Notes: generated from the letters alone by a model not told the origin. A DNA stretch of 64,000 nucleotides from Panulirus ornatus (GCF_036320965.1 NC_092241.1:27880797-27944796), one strand, 5' to 3'; shown: positions 21,610-33,330, counted from the stretch's first letter. Numbers and translations are program-made.

Positions 21610-22480
21610 GGTAAGTTCATTTACTTGAGCATAGCTGAGCATTTTTCACGTGTCACAACTCTCCTGCTGGAGAAAAGTTTAATCATTTTACCACACACTT
21701 TTCTTACCCCAACTTCAAATTGTGTCTTCATGCTGTGAATTCTCCTCATATTCAAAATATTGAATTGCTCTTCGGTAACGCCATCAAGGCCCCTTTTATC
21801 AATCTGAATCAAGTCATGATAATCCCCTTATATTTCAGAGTGGGGAGACTGAAGGCCTCCTTCCTCCTTTCGTAATTCATTCCACAAAGGTCTGGCACTG
21901 TTCTTGTTTCATTCTTTCGAACCTTTTCAAGCGTTTGTATATGAACCTTCAGTTGAGGAAACAAGACTGTTGTGGCGTATCCATCATTATGTCGAAAGTA
22001 CGTCGTATCTATTGCCCTAAACATCTCGCTGGTCATGCGGTTGAAAGCAGCTTTGACGTTGACCAGATCATAAACTGCCTGCCTCACGATTTACTAACGC
22101 GATGTTTGATGTCAAATCCTGCAACTCTTTGGCCATCTTTTCTTTCAGTGCAACTCGTGTATTTTGTTACCTCAAATATAGCATTCAAAGTCAGGTCTGT
22201 TTATAGTCCTTTCCTTCTTTATGACTTCATTTTCCAGTGTAATATCTTTGGTCAGTTCTTCAGCCCTTGCTGGAATTTGTCTCGGGCTCTTAACAATATT
22301 TCTTAGTCTCTTTGAGTTCGCATTTCTCCCAAAGTTTTAGCATCATCATCAAACATAGGCCAGTACGACTTCGCTTCGTGTAATAAGTCGTTTTCACATT
22401 TCAGAAATCGTAGTAGCCCTAACACTGACTCAATTCGTCCCCTTCACCTACCTTAACTGCTCGTCCCTTATGTGTTCTGT
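21610..22480 (-). pseudogene. CR1-like LINE RT remnant (palm to C-terminus)
   Basis: Minus-strand translation gives MFDDDAKTLGEMRTQRD (degraded FADD palm motif, near 22340), then, in the ORF ending at 21809, FRAIDTTYFRHNDGYATTV, QLKVHIQTLEKVRKNETRTV and NYERRKEAFSLPTLKY. The next ORF (21621-21812) continues with QFNILNMRRIHSMKTQFEV and FSSRRVV. The order and content match CR1 RT C-termini (RPKLEYA..VWSPQLK.HI..LE+VQR.ATR.VP, YEERL..L.LPTL.YRR). Frameshifts separate the parts. It is less decayed than the neighbouring copy at 20958. Confidence 0.75.
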
Positions 22481-22607
22481 GTTCCTTCTCAGATCTGTGA
22501 TGAATTCTGCTTATATCTTGCTCCATTCATGCTGTCCTTAACCTAGATATGTGGCTCGTGACGCCCCCTCCCCTTTCCTGCCCTGTTGCAAGTGAGAACA
22601 ATAAATC

Positions 22608-22621
22608 TCTCTCACTCTCTC

Positions 22622-22720
<99 letters not shown>

Positions 22721-22728
22721 ATATATAA
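22608..22728. repeat. Compound (CT)n-(TA)n microsatellite
   Basis: About 20 CT units pass directly into about 30 TA units with one late interruption. This is one of the long TA arrays with no LINE end beside it. Confidence 0.97.
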
Positions 22729-22859
22729 CCTTAAAAACATATACAGAGTTACAACTAAACCTTTACTTCTGCAGAGAGAGCAGTTCGAGTTCCTCCTGTA
22801 CCCACACGTCAGGGATTAGGTTGCTTCCCGTCCGCCTAAAGTTACGGAAGGGTGGCAGT

Positions 22860-23028
22860 TTCGTTTATCCACACGTCTCTGATAGATGGCCACCACTTCC
22901 GTGAGTCTGATAGGTAGACCCCTCATTACCAAACACCTCTGTGACAAGTGGACTTTTCATACTCCCACACTCTCTGAATAGTAGTCTTTTAAACCTCCCC
23001 TTCACGTCTCCAACTAGTGGATCTCTCG
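22860..23028. repeat. Decayed flank of the 56-bp repeat
   Basis: CACACGTCTCTGATAGATGG, AACACCTCTGTGACAAGTGG, CCACACTCTCTGAATAGTAG and TTCACGTCTCCAACTAGTGG recur about every 30-35 bp. They resemble half of the 56-bp unit that follows (ACACGTCCCTCGTCAAC plus GGTGACAGATCTCTGG). I infer an older version of the array. Confidence 0.45.
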
Positions 23029-23196
23029 TTCTCCTTCACGTCCCTCGTCAACATGCATGTTCTCTATTGGTGACAGATCTCTGGTTCTCCTACACGTCCC
23101 TCGTCAACGTGCATGTTCTCTATTGGTGACAGATCTCTGGTTCTCCTACACGTCCCTCGTAAACGTGCATGTTCTCTATTGGTGACAAACTCGTTC
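23029..23196. repeat. 56-bp tandem repeat, 3 units
   Basis: Unit starts TTCTCC at 23029, 23085 and 23141 are exactly 56 bp apart. Units contain CACGTCCCTCGTCAACGTGC and GTTCTCTATTGGTGACAGAT. Units 1-3 differ at only a few positions, so the triplication is recent relative to the flanking decayed repeats. Confidence 0.9.
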
Positions 23197-23591
23197 TCTC
23201 ACATTAGATTTACTGGGTAGTCCCCTAGTCTTCCACATGAGTTGCACCAATACTCCTAAGTGTCCCTTTAAACGTATATTTGAGGTTTCTGTCTCGATCC
23301 TTTAAACTCAAGGCTTCTTGTCTATGATGATACACCTCTCTTCTACCTATCTACTTCTCTACATCCCTTGCCACCTACAGATTCCAAATACCTTTCCTAC
23401 ATGCCGACAAAGCGCGTGTCCATATTACTCCTACTTCTACATCATCATTCCGTCACCTTTACGATCACTCTTATAATATTGAACATCCACAATTTGGCCT
23501 GATTTCATCTCCCTAGCACCACCAATGACAACTTTCCATTCTTCCATCTCCTCACCAACCCCACCATTCAACAGTCGTCCATGTATGTATG
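23197..23591. other. Anonymous sequence
   Basis: No gene or repeat recognised. Pyrimidine-rich in part (23340-23420). Confidence 0.5.

Positions 23592-23623
<32 letters not shown>
23592..23623. repeat. (TA)n plus T-run at LINE 3' end
   Basis: A short TA array and a 15-base T-run lie directly beside the 3' UTR of the minus-strand LINE fragment, i.e. its poly(A)/(TA) tail. Confidence 0.9.
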
Positions 23624-24548
23624 GCCGCTGTCTCCCGCGTTTGCAAGGTAGCGCAAGGAAACAGACGAAAGAAATGGCCCAACCCACCCCCATACACATG
23701 TATATACATACGTCCACACACGCAAATATACATACCTACACAGCTTTCCATGGTTTACCCCAGACGCTTCACATGCCTTGATTCAATCCACTGACAGCAC
23801 GTCAACCCCGATATACCACATCGCTCCAATTCACTCTATTCCTTGCCCTCCTTTCACCATCCTGCATGTTCAGGCCCCGATCACACAAAATCTTTTTCAC
23901 TCCATCTTTCCACCTCCAATTTGGTCTCCCTCTTCTCCTCGTTCCCTCCACCTCCGACACATATATCCTCTTGGTCAATCTTTCCTCACTCATTCTCTCC
24001 ATGACCAAACCATTTCAAAACACCCTCTTCTGCTCTCTCAACCACGCTCTTTTTATTTCCACACATCTCTCTTACCCTTACGTTACTTACTCGATCAAAC
24101 CACCTCACACCACACATTGTCCTCAAACATCTCATTTCCAGCACATCCATCCTCCTGCGCACAACTCTATCCATAGTCCACGCCTCGCAACCATACAACA
24201 TTGTTGGAACCACTATTCCTTCAAACATGCCCATTTTTGCTTTCCGAGATAATGTTCTCGACTTCCACACATTCTTCAAGGCTCCCAGAATTTTCGCCCC
24301 CTCCCCCACCCTATGATCCACTTCCGCTTCCATGGTTCCATCCGCTGCCAGATCCACTCCCAGATATCTAAAACACTTCACTTCCTCCAGTTTTTCTCCA
24401 TTCAAACTCACCTCCCAATTGACTTGACCCTCAACCCTCCTGTGCCTAATAACCTTGCTCTTATTCACATTTACTCTTAACTTTCTTCTTTCACACACTT
24501 TACCAAACTCAGTCACCAGCTTCTGTAGTTTCTCACATGAATCAGCCA

Positions 24549-24551
<3 letters not shown>
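23624..24551 (-). mobile_element. RTE-like LINE, young 3' fragment
   Basis: About 930 bp are nearly identical to 53745-54675, with only a few differences per 100 bp in the parts compared. The minus-strand ORF (23986-24555) encodes the region after the RT palm: VADSCEKLQKLVTEFGKVC, KCFRYLGVDLAADGTMEAEV, LYGCEAWTMD and CGVRWFDRVSNVRVREMCG. A 2-base loss near 24003 relative to the other copy shifts the frame, and a second frame (23802-24008) continues to the shared stop after DVVYRG. The FADD motif is missing because the copy begins, inside the codons just after it, at a (TA)n array. It is 5'-truncated and non-functional. Confidence 0.9.

Positions 24552-24596
<45 letters not shown>
24552..24596. 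repeat. (TA)n microsatellite at the LINE 5' truncation
   Basis: About 22 TA units begin at the exact point where similarity to the fuller LINE copy stops (after GAATCAGCCACCA). Confidence 0.95.
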
Positions 24597-24598
<2 letters not shown>

Positions 24599-26013
24599 CT
24601 ATTGCCTTGCCAGACCAAATGTGCTTATTTATTCCTCCCCACTACATCCAGCATTTCCCTTATATTCCGATTCACTTACATCTTCACCGCACAATGCAAT
24701 TTCCATTACCTACACACCACCTCATATTCTTTTTTTTCATCAATTTCACTTCACACACCAACGCCTGATCACCCCACCAACCATCACAACTCTCCTCCTG
24801 TCTCTCCTCATCCCTCGCTTTCCCACTGTCTACCTACTTTCTCCCCCACTCCCTCCCTCCCCCATTACTTCCTCACTAGCCACATCCCACATCTACATGC
24901 AACCCCACTTCCTCACCATTTACGCCTCCCAGCCACCCCAATATATGACAGCTTCTCACTCAGCTCCCCACCGCCAGACACTTACATCTATAAGATTATA
25001 TAGTGCGCTGGGAAAGCGGAAGGCATTATCAGCACAAATCAGCATGTGGGAGGAAGGCGGACAATGAGTGGACTCACTGCGTCAAACCTGCTTTCCTCTA
25101 CCATCAGCTGGTGAGGCGGTGTGCACGTGAATGGTGACGCTTCGTGCCCTAGTTTCCTGGTGTTGCTATGCGTCATGGTTACCAACATCATACGCAAGTC
25201 TTTATAACAGTGACTTTACTTGTGGTTATTGGCAAAAGGTTAAGAGTTTGAGGTCACCATAGCTAACATTCGAACAATATCTAATCTTTGGGGTTACTGG
25301 GGGTCATCATGTATCTCTTTCTTTCCGTTTCACCAGTAATGGACGTTAACCCTCGTTAATCTCTTTATTCATCTCGACCCAATTCGTCTGCTCCTTAAAC
25401 TCACATTAACGAAAATCCTCACTTCTGCACAACCTACTCACCGTTTTCTCATGGCTGCATCCTTGGATTTCTATCACGTCTCTTACCCTATGGTGGTAAG
25501 GTGCAGTACATTTCCTTTTTTACACACCTACCCTCCCTGACCTATATTCATGACGTGCCGTGCCATGACAGCTGTTTCCTTTCTACTCTGAGACCGACCG
25601 ACTGTGATAATCAAACTCCCAAACTAGGATTTCATTTCTTCTTTTGTTTTTTGGTAACCTTCCAGATTATTCTTAGTATTCTCATCCGGGCAGTCCGTTT
25701 TTACTCTTCGTTTAAGATAATGAATCTTATGCCCAACATCAATACGTTAATAAATTTCTAGATACTGGACTACATACGTATGGAATTTACCTATAATATT
25801 CTAGATATTTATTGCAAAGTGAATGTTTTTCAAGAATTCTACCTTTGGCTATCGATCACATGAGTTACTATATCGCTACCTTTGTCCTAAGTCTGCTTCA
25901 TGGAAATTGATATCACCATCGTCATGTCAACCTTATAAATGATAACACCATTTCAACTCAAAAAGTAATACGATTAAATTCATTACATGGGCTGAAAATA
26001 CCTCCATTCAGTC
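24597..26013. other. Anonymous sequence
   Basis: A C-rich, G-poor plus strand at about 24640-24960 yields Ser/Pro/His-rich spurious ORFs. The rest has no recognised features. Confidence 0.5.
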
Positions 26014-26401
26014 AGTCTGCCTCTAAGAGTTAAGGATATTATCAATATATCATTCAAGCTTAGACAAGTTCAGAGTATCACCACTGTATCAAGTCAGTCT
26101 ACGAAAACTGAGAATATTACCAACACACCAGATTAGCTTACGGAAGCTCAGAATCTCACCAGCTTATCAGGACAGAAATAAGTTGAGAATATCACCACTA
26201 CATCAGGTTAACTTAAAGGAGTTCCGAACATCACTAGCTCATCAGGACAATAATAAGTTGAGAGCATCGTCACTACAACAGCTTAGCTTACAGACGGTCA
26301 GCATATCACCAGAACATCAGGATAACTCGCCCAAATTCAGAATACCACCACTACATCGACCAGCTTACAAAAGTTAAAAGTATGACTAACGCAACAATCG
26401 T
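26014..26401. repeat. Decayed relative of the 41-bp satellite, 75-bp higher-order form
   Basis: AGCTTA-like unit starts occur near 26057, 26096, 26135, 26174, 26210, 26249, 26285, 26324 and 26362. Spacings are 39, 39, 39, 36, 39, 36, 39 and 38. From 26135 the 39+36 pairs repeat as a 75-bp unit (CTCATCAGGACA and AATAAGTTGAGA recur 75 bp apart). The final unit (26363-26401) already resembles the 41-bp satellite (CTTACAAAAGTTAA). Confidence 0.75.
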
Positions 26402-27450
26402 GCTTACAAAAGTTAATGGTGTTACACTAATGCAACAATCGGGCTTACAAAAGTTAATGGTGTCACACTAATACAACAATCGAACTTACAAAAGTTAATG
26501 GTGTCACACTAATACAACAATCGAACTTACAAAAGTTAATGGTGTCACACTAATGCAACAATCGAGCTTACAAAAGTTAATGGTGTCACACTAATGCAAC
26601 AATCGGGCTTACAAAAGTTAATGGTGTCACACTAATGCAACAATCGAGCTTACAAAAGTTAATGGTGTCACACTAATGCAACAATCGGGCTTACAAAAGT
26701 TAATGGTGTCACACTAATGCAACAATCGGGCTTACAAAAGTTAATGGTGTCACACTAATGCAACAATCGGGCTTACAAAAGTTAATGGTGTCACACTAAT
26801 GCAACAATCGGGCTTACAAAAGTTAATGGTGTCACACTAATACAACAATCGAGCTTACAAAAGTTAATGGTGTCACACTAATACAACAATCGAGCTTACA
26901 AAAGTTAATGGTGTCACACTAATGCAACAATCGAGCTTACAAAAGTTAATGGTGTCACACTAATGCAACAATCGAACTTACAAAAGTTAATGGTGTCACA
27001 CTAATACAACAATCGAGCTTCCAAAAGTTAATGGTGTCACACTAATACAACAATCGAGCTTACAAAAGTTAATGGTGTCACACTAATACAACAATCGAGC
27101 TTACAAAAGTTAATGGTGTCACACTAATACAACAATCGAGCTTACAAAAGTTAATGGTGTCACACTAATGCAACAATCGAGCTTACAAAAGTTAATGGTG
27201 TCACACTAATGCAACAATCGAACTTACAAAAGTTAATGGTGTCACACTAATGCAACAATCGAACTTACAAAAGTTAATGGTGTCACACTAATACAACAAT
27301 CGAGCTTACAAAAGTTAATGGCGTCACACTAATACAACAATCGAGCTTACAAAAGTTAATGGTGTCACACTAATACAACAATCGAGCTTACAAAAGTTAA
27401 TGGTGTCACACTAATACAACAATCGAGCTTACAAAAGTTAATGGCGTCAC
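26402..27450. repeat. 41-bp satellite, 25 full units plus a partial
   Basis: Units begin at 26402 + 41k. The 26th start, at 27427, is exactly 25 x 41 bp later, and a 24-base partial ends at 27450. The unit contains CTTACAAAAGTTAATGGTGT and CACACTAATRCAACAATCGR. Variation is almost confined to A/G at unit positions 1, 31 and 41, plus single private changes (C to T in unit 1, A to C in unit 16, T to C in units 23 and 26). There are no indels. The array has stops in most frames and is not coding. It is a directly repeated array without spacers, so not a CRISPR. Confidence 0.97.
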
Positions 27451-28839
27451 GTAAGAAGTCACTGAAGCTTACAAATTTAACTTACTGAAGTGTTGATTAT
27501 TGCCACTGAGAGGAATCAAATTAGCAAATGTTGAGTATCCACCACCATCACCCATCCACACTCCTCAGCTGAGATTATGATCACGTCAAAGAAACGCAAA
27601 ATTCTACTTCAAATCTCACACCAAAGCATTACCCGTCTGAAATAACATAGTTTAATCGCAACCGTCATTTGTGAACAGAGTCACCGAAAATATAGCATGG
27701 TTTGCATCAATGATTCAGTTGAGGGAGGGGGAATTAAGGATAGGTTGACATCTTGTATAGATATACGCCAATGGAAACCCTTGGTATACATCATCAGCGC
27801 GGGAGGTAACTATTGCTAATTCTATAAAACAATGTGCACGTGCTTCATGCCCCTGGTGTCATGCACTATCTCCAGTATCGTGATAATAAATCCTAAATTT
27901 CCTATAATGAAAAGACCAGTCTACTATTCAGTCATTAGTAATGTATACCCAGTGACTTCCAGCAGATTAGATCAGGTGAACTGACGAGACATTCTGAATG
28001 CGAGTCAGTATATTGTCTTACCGAAGATATCAACAGAAAATGCAAGCTCCCTGGTTAGCTATATGATTCGCAACCCGTATTGACAATGGTGGTCAGGCTG
28101 TGATGGTACTTACTCACTGCGATATAAGCTCACGTCTTTGCTACGTGTATCTCTCTCTCTCTCTACTTGCATCCATTAAATACATACCAAATATATTTGA
28201 AAATCATAAGGTCATCAAGACGCAGTAATGGATTTTATCTTTTCTCTCGAGAGTCACAGCAATCTGTTTTGTAGCTTGGAATATTTCCTGTGCGGAGCTT
28301 TGATTAAACCTAAGAAAGGAGAATCTCCGGATAAGAGATAATCTCTCATCAAAAATGCTTCAGCGAGATAACAGAATAGAATAGGGGAAGATAGGATACT
28401 CGCGTGCTGCAAGCCAAGGGGAAAAAAACGCATGCGTTCAAATTCCATAACAAAAGATGCCATCATAAATTCATATGAGCAAAATTGGACTTGCAGAACA
28501 AAGAAAAAATATAGTACTAACATCGTTATTACTACAGTATCTAAAAAAGAAGTGGTCTGTGAGTCTTCCTCGTTGTGGTGGCGTTTCAAGTATAATTGAT
28601 CACTGGGAATATATGAGTCTGAAAGAATGACATACCGAAATGACTGTGGTCTCGTATGAAATGAATATGATCAAAATTTCTCTGATTCAAGGGTAAACTA
28701 GAGATTCTTCCCTATGACAAAATATGGAAGAAGACTTATGACAATGGCAAACGTTGTTCCATACTGGGTCAGGGTTAAGATGTATCACGAATCGCACATT
28801 ATCGTGCAGAAGACTGATAACTTTAGCTCAAATGAATTG

Positions 28840-28841
<2 letters not shown>
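27451..28841. other. Anonymous sequence
   Basis: The first ~70 bases may hold one more decayed satellite unit (AAGCTTACAAATTTAACTTA near 27466). Beyond it no gene or repeat is recognised; a 111-codon minus-strand ORF at 28254-28589 has no recognisable domain. Confidence 0.5.

Positions 28842-28931
<90 letters not shown>
28842..28931. repeat. (CT)n microsatellite
   Basis: About 45 CT units with one interruption near 28916, followed by a short CA-rich stretch. Confidence 0.97.
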
Positions 28932-28932
<1 letters not shown>

Positions 28933-29655
28933 ACGCACACCCACAACACACAAACACTCTGACACTGCACGCTTTCTTCAGTCAAATGACAGTTCCCTCA
29001 CTCAGTCTGTGCAAGAATTTAAAATCGTTAATGGTATCAAAGCCCTGGTTCAGCTGCAAAAATGTACCCATTTACGAGAAGACGCAATGCAATTACGATT
29101 TCTACTCTTAAATGCACAACGATCCATCATCAGATCTAGCTATCGCCTCTTTTCTCCTTCGTCAGCTCAAGACATTTGGATTTCTTGTATCTGAGCTGAA
29201 GAATAACTACACATCTTTCATTCTTCCTAAATTTACCTCTGGTCTTCTTCCTTGATCGATACACAACACGGTCTACCATAGAAAGCGTAGAAAAGGGCGT
29301 ACAAAATCATCCTCAGTCCCTCTTACGGCAAGCATCTGCTGCATGTGCTGACACATAGTGACCCTCCTCTCTGTAACCCTCGTCTTGACCTCATCCGACG
29401 GTACGGTATGAAATTATTGCACTATAATCATCCTCCGTCACCGATTGCCTTTCGGAGATCCCTTATCCCGAGGCTGCAGTTCGACACCGCAACCGCAACT
29501 GGACCCGCATAAGACTTGCGCACAACAGCCTTCCAATCCGTCAAGAATCACTTCATAAAATACGAGAAAAAAATAAAGAAACTAAAGACAATGAAACCAT
29601 TTTTGAAACACAGGAAGAGAAACATGGTCAGAGCGAAAGACTAAGATAATATCGG

Positions 29656-29656
<1 letters not shown>
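28932..29656. other. Anonymous sequence
   Basis: No recognised feature. Confidence 0.5.

Positions 29657-29687
<31 letters not shown>
29657..29687. repeat. (GAT)n microsatellite
   Basis: About ten GAT units. Confidence 0.95.
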
Positions 29688-29690
<3 letters not shown>

Positions 29691-30218
29691 ATTTTGTGGG
29701 TCGAGAGGAAGCGGTAGGAGCATCACGGTTGCGTCTTCCGGCGGCAGGAACCCACCGGAAACTATTATAGTGGGTGGAGTACACACCCATGTGAACCACG
29801 TGGACATGATATCTCGGGACCCCCTCCGCATCATCTCCTCCAGCAAAGTCAAACCCATTGCCTCCCTCACTCACTCACCCGCCCGCTCCCTCCCTCCCTC
29901 CCTCCCTATAACTACAGGGTCGCCCCCCTCGCTCCTCCGCCGCCCCCAGCTCGCGTTGACAACGAGAGGACAATGAACCACGCCGGAAACAATGCTACGG
30001 GAGTGTCTGGTTGCCTTAATTCAGTGTCAAGGGTCATGTGGGGGGTATGCCTCTGTAGCCGGATGTCCGATCTGGTCGTCTAAGGATAATATGAACGTAG
30101 GAAGTAACCGAGAGAGTTGCCCATGAATTGCTGTCCCATGGGCCACATGCAGAGTGAGAGTGTATGTGGTCTTAGTATCATCTTTAACACCTGAAGAAGG
30201 TGTTCAAGATTATTTTCG
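29688..30218. other. Anonymous sequence with (CCCT)n run
   Basis: A short CCCT run at 29888-29907 and a C-rich patch to about 29955. No supportable gene. Confidence 0.5.
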
Positions 30219-30300
30219 GTTGGTGGACGTAGCTTACGTTGACGGCCTTCATGACCCTGGCAGTTGATAGGCCTAAAGCCCAAACAACCAACCAAACAAC
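30219..30300. repeat. Dispersed repeat family E, copy 2
   Basis: Matches 19084-19166 in order: GTTGGTGGACGTAGC, TTGACGGCCTTCATGACCCT, GGCAGTTGATAGGCCTAAAG and CCCAAACAACCAACC. This copy has the better preserved CCAA-rich end. Confidence 0.6.
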
Positions 30301-30684
30301 CTGTCTCTCTCTGTTTCTAATCTTAAGTGTTACATGAACAAGTACTAAATACTGGAGCCGTTTTTGTTTTTTTTCAGAATCACTGGTTGTCGTGTGCTTG
30401 TGGTGGTTTACCTACATGCTGTGTGAACAGTTTATTTCTGGTATCAACTGGTGTTCTGTGTATTGGTTTGCAAGACTTTGTTTTGTGGTTAACGCGATGC
30501 GCCGGAGGTGATCACATTTACAACACCTCTGGCCTTAAGTGACAATTCACTTACATGGTTGGAGTTCTTACCAATCCATATGCATTCCTCATTCATACTA
30601 CGTCCTCACCCCAGTTTCTTATAACAGATAGATCAATACCTTTTTAATTTCCATGTTAGTATGTACCTTACTGCATAATATTCC
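30301..30684. other. Anonymous sequence
   Basis: No recognised feature. It may include the upstream part of family B copy 2. Confidence 0.45.
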
Positions 30685-30790
30685 TAACAGCTATTTGCCT
30701 GCCGGATGATATGCTAAAGTGAGTGATGAGTAAGGAAGGGCATCCTCTTCACTACCCTTCCACTCATCGAGATGAGGACCTTTGGTTACT
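30685..30790. repeat. Dispersed repeat family B, copy 2 (diverged)
   Basis: TTGCCTGCCGGATGATATG then AGTGAGTGATGAGTAAGGAA correspond to CCTGCCGGCTGATGTG and AGTGAGTGATGGATTGGAAG at 34371-34400. The right side is only weakly similar. Confidence 0.45.
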
Positions 30791-31928
30791 CTTACCCTCC
30801 TCCATCTTATAACCCCTTCATAGACCATTGAATCTTCCCTCATCTACGTTTCTCACGTATTCCCACGTGTATGTGTACAGTAACTAGCATGCCCGGAGTA
30901 TGATGAACGAGACCGTGATGGATGTCTTCTTACCTATGAGGAAACACTGCACCTGTCAACTATGGAGACAGGGTTCACATCATATCAGTCATGTATTTCA
31001 CATGAGAGAATATATCGGGTGATGATTTATGAACTATCTTAAAAAGGGAATGGAAGTGATGGCAGCTCATGTATGGATGTTTCATGGTTCACTAGCTCCA
31101 CTTCAGTACTTACTGTTCAGAGTATTTGCTGGTATTGCTCAGTGTTCACATAGTACACAAGCAGAAGTGACACCCATGACATGGAGCATTTCCATTCCTT
31201 TATCCCCGTGTTGTATGTAATCGTTTCATATCCTTAATGTTGTATGTCTCAGAAAGTATTTTCTTTCCTGCCTACGTTTTACTATTAAGGAAAGTGTACC
31301 ATAGGTATGTATGGGTAAGTGAGTCTACAGACAGTGCAATGATGTTCGGGAGAAAGGCAAAGATAGATGCGTATGTAGATTCAGAGGCTGGACCAGAGAG
31401 AATGTGACATCGTGATGGGGTGAAGAACAGGACGATTGAGAGAGTATGAGCACGTGGGGTACAAAGAAAGACTGCTTATTAACAAGTCGCTTTAAGGTTT
31501 TCGCCCTTTTGTACTTACCTGAGGATTATTCAAGGAAAAGGACATCCACCACCAGGAGATATAGTAATCACTATATCATCAATAGCGTCTCCTCTCTTCC
31601 TGGAAGGCTGACGGTTTAGTGTTTTGAGTCCACCACAGAACTGGACTTATATTACTGTTGTCTAACCTGAGCAGCTTCAGTATACTTGACACCAACTTTG
31701 CTCTTGTAGAGAATCAATGATTGATATCTCAGGTGGGATTTGTCATAAAGATAATTGATATACGTATGATACCGACACTCATTCAGACTGGGAGTTAAGA
31801 ATTATCTGGGATGATGATATGGCAGCAGTCAACGACTCTATGTGATTTTCACTGGACTTGCGTATGAGTTACGCCACACAAATCACGAAACTCGCTTGCA
31901 TCAGTCACTGTGATGTCACACATATCAG
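30791..31928. other. Anonymous sequence
   Basis: No recognised gene or repeat. Confidence 0.5.
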
Positions 31929-32046
31929 GCAACTGTCACGTGTTTCTCGTCACACAATTCTCACGCGTGTCTAGCTTCGCTCACATTAACACATTTTAAG
32001 CAACTCTCACGCGTTTCTAGCTTCGCTCACATCAACATCCATCAGG
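31929..32046. repeat. 46-bp tandem duplication with partial third unit
   Basis: CAAYTCTCACGCGT, then TCTAGCTTCGCTCACAT and CAACA/TAACA, start at 31955 and 32001, 46 bp apart. A shorter related unit (CAACTGTCACGTGTTTCTCG) begins at 31930. Confidence 0.75.
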
Positions 32047-33105
32047 TTATCAACTTTCTGAGTCGCCATTGTTCACATATCCGATCTAATTTTGCCCGAA
32101 GTAGAAAACTATGATCAGCATAACACTATAAACGGTGTCACCAGCGGTCGTTCGCTCAACTGCAGAGTACGGCTTTTCATACAACACGCGGTCAATGCCA
32201 TTCTCCCCTCAGCACTCCATGTCTCAAACGCCAACATTACGGGAACGGAAGAGCCCAGTTTCACTCTGCAGCAGCGCTGCGCTAGGAGTAAGACGGTGAC
32301 CTAACAAGCCGCACCCAGCAACAGCAGCACACCAGCAGGGAGTGTCATATCATAACGAGTAGTACCACCAACAACAGGGAGGTGTAGCCTCGCCCCAGTC
32401 CGCTACGGCACCAAACCAGCAGGAGGTGGTAGACCCTTCCCACCCAGTAGCGCTAGCACCGTCGGGGCTTCTTACTCCTGCCGAGTATGTGAGGTGACTT
32501 ACGTCCAATCTACACGTAGGACCCTGGATGGCCAGCCAGGGTGCGGAGATACGGTATGAGCTTCAAGGAGCAAAACAACAGACGGAACAGTGGCTGACCG
32601 ACCATAGATCGGTTCCCACACTCTCTTCCGCGACAGCTAACTCTTCTTGTGGAGGTAATTATGGCTCTCCACCATTCATCTAAAAGTCCGTTTCGTCGCT
32701 GTGGCTAGAATTTCGCACCATCTACACAAGAACCAGGGGAAGAGGAAAACGTAGGTTCAGCGCTGTTGAACAGATATTCGTCTGAATATATCTGGATAGA
32801 CGATTAAATTTAGTGTATTTATCATCACAGATTATGAGAAAAACCTTACGACACTTATGAGAGACTGGATTCTTTTCACTTCTTCTGTAATGGTGTCAGT
32901 GGAAAACACTAAAAAGATACGGTGTGGCAAGCGAGTAATGACAGCAGGAAGTGAGTATTAGAGGGCTGATGAGGGTGACATGGGTACATGGAAGTACACG
33001 GGAAAGGTAAACCTGATGATCCATGACGAAGTTATCTGCTGAGGGATTGCAATACTGTCCTGGTGTTCTATTTCTTTACGTGGTAAAGATAGGATTGTAA
33101 AGCAG
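32047..33105. other. Anonymous sequence
   Basis: No recognised feature. CAGCA-rich near 32300-32420. Confidence 0.5.
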
Positions 33106-33330
33106 GAGTAAAGAGAGGCTGGCGAAAGATGGGTTAGATAAGAAGCTGGTGAGAGGGGTCTCAGGTGAAAGCATGGTGAAGGATGAGGCCAAAGAGAGGC
33201 TGGAGAGGCAGGAGGCCGGTGGAAAGCTGGAGATGAGAAGTTTGGTTAAAAGCTGGTGAAGAAGAGTGCAGGTAAGTAAGACCAGGAGGACATGGGGCGA
33301 AAGCGTAGCAGGACGACGAAGAAGGACATA
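33106..33330. repeat. Decayed purine-rich AGCTGGTGA-type repeat
   Basis: GAGAGGCTGG, AGAAGCTGGTGAGA, GGAAAGCTGGAGATG and AAAAGCTGGTGAAG recur on a strongly purine-rich strand. The period is irregular (about 25-40 bp). The minus-strand Leu/Ser-rich ORF of 91 codons is a shadow of this. Confidence 0.45.

Noticed and set aside
26402..27450. CRISPR-like array
   Set aside because: Units are contiguous direct repeats without unique spacers, and the sequence context is eukaryotic.
29888..29960. C-rich patch as a possible promoter or CpG island
   Set aside because: Short, dominated by a CCCT run, with no adjoining exon or start signals.
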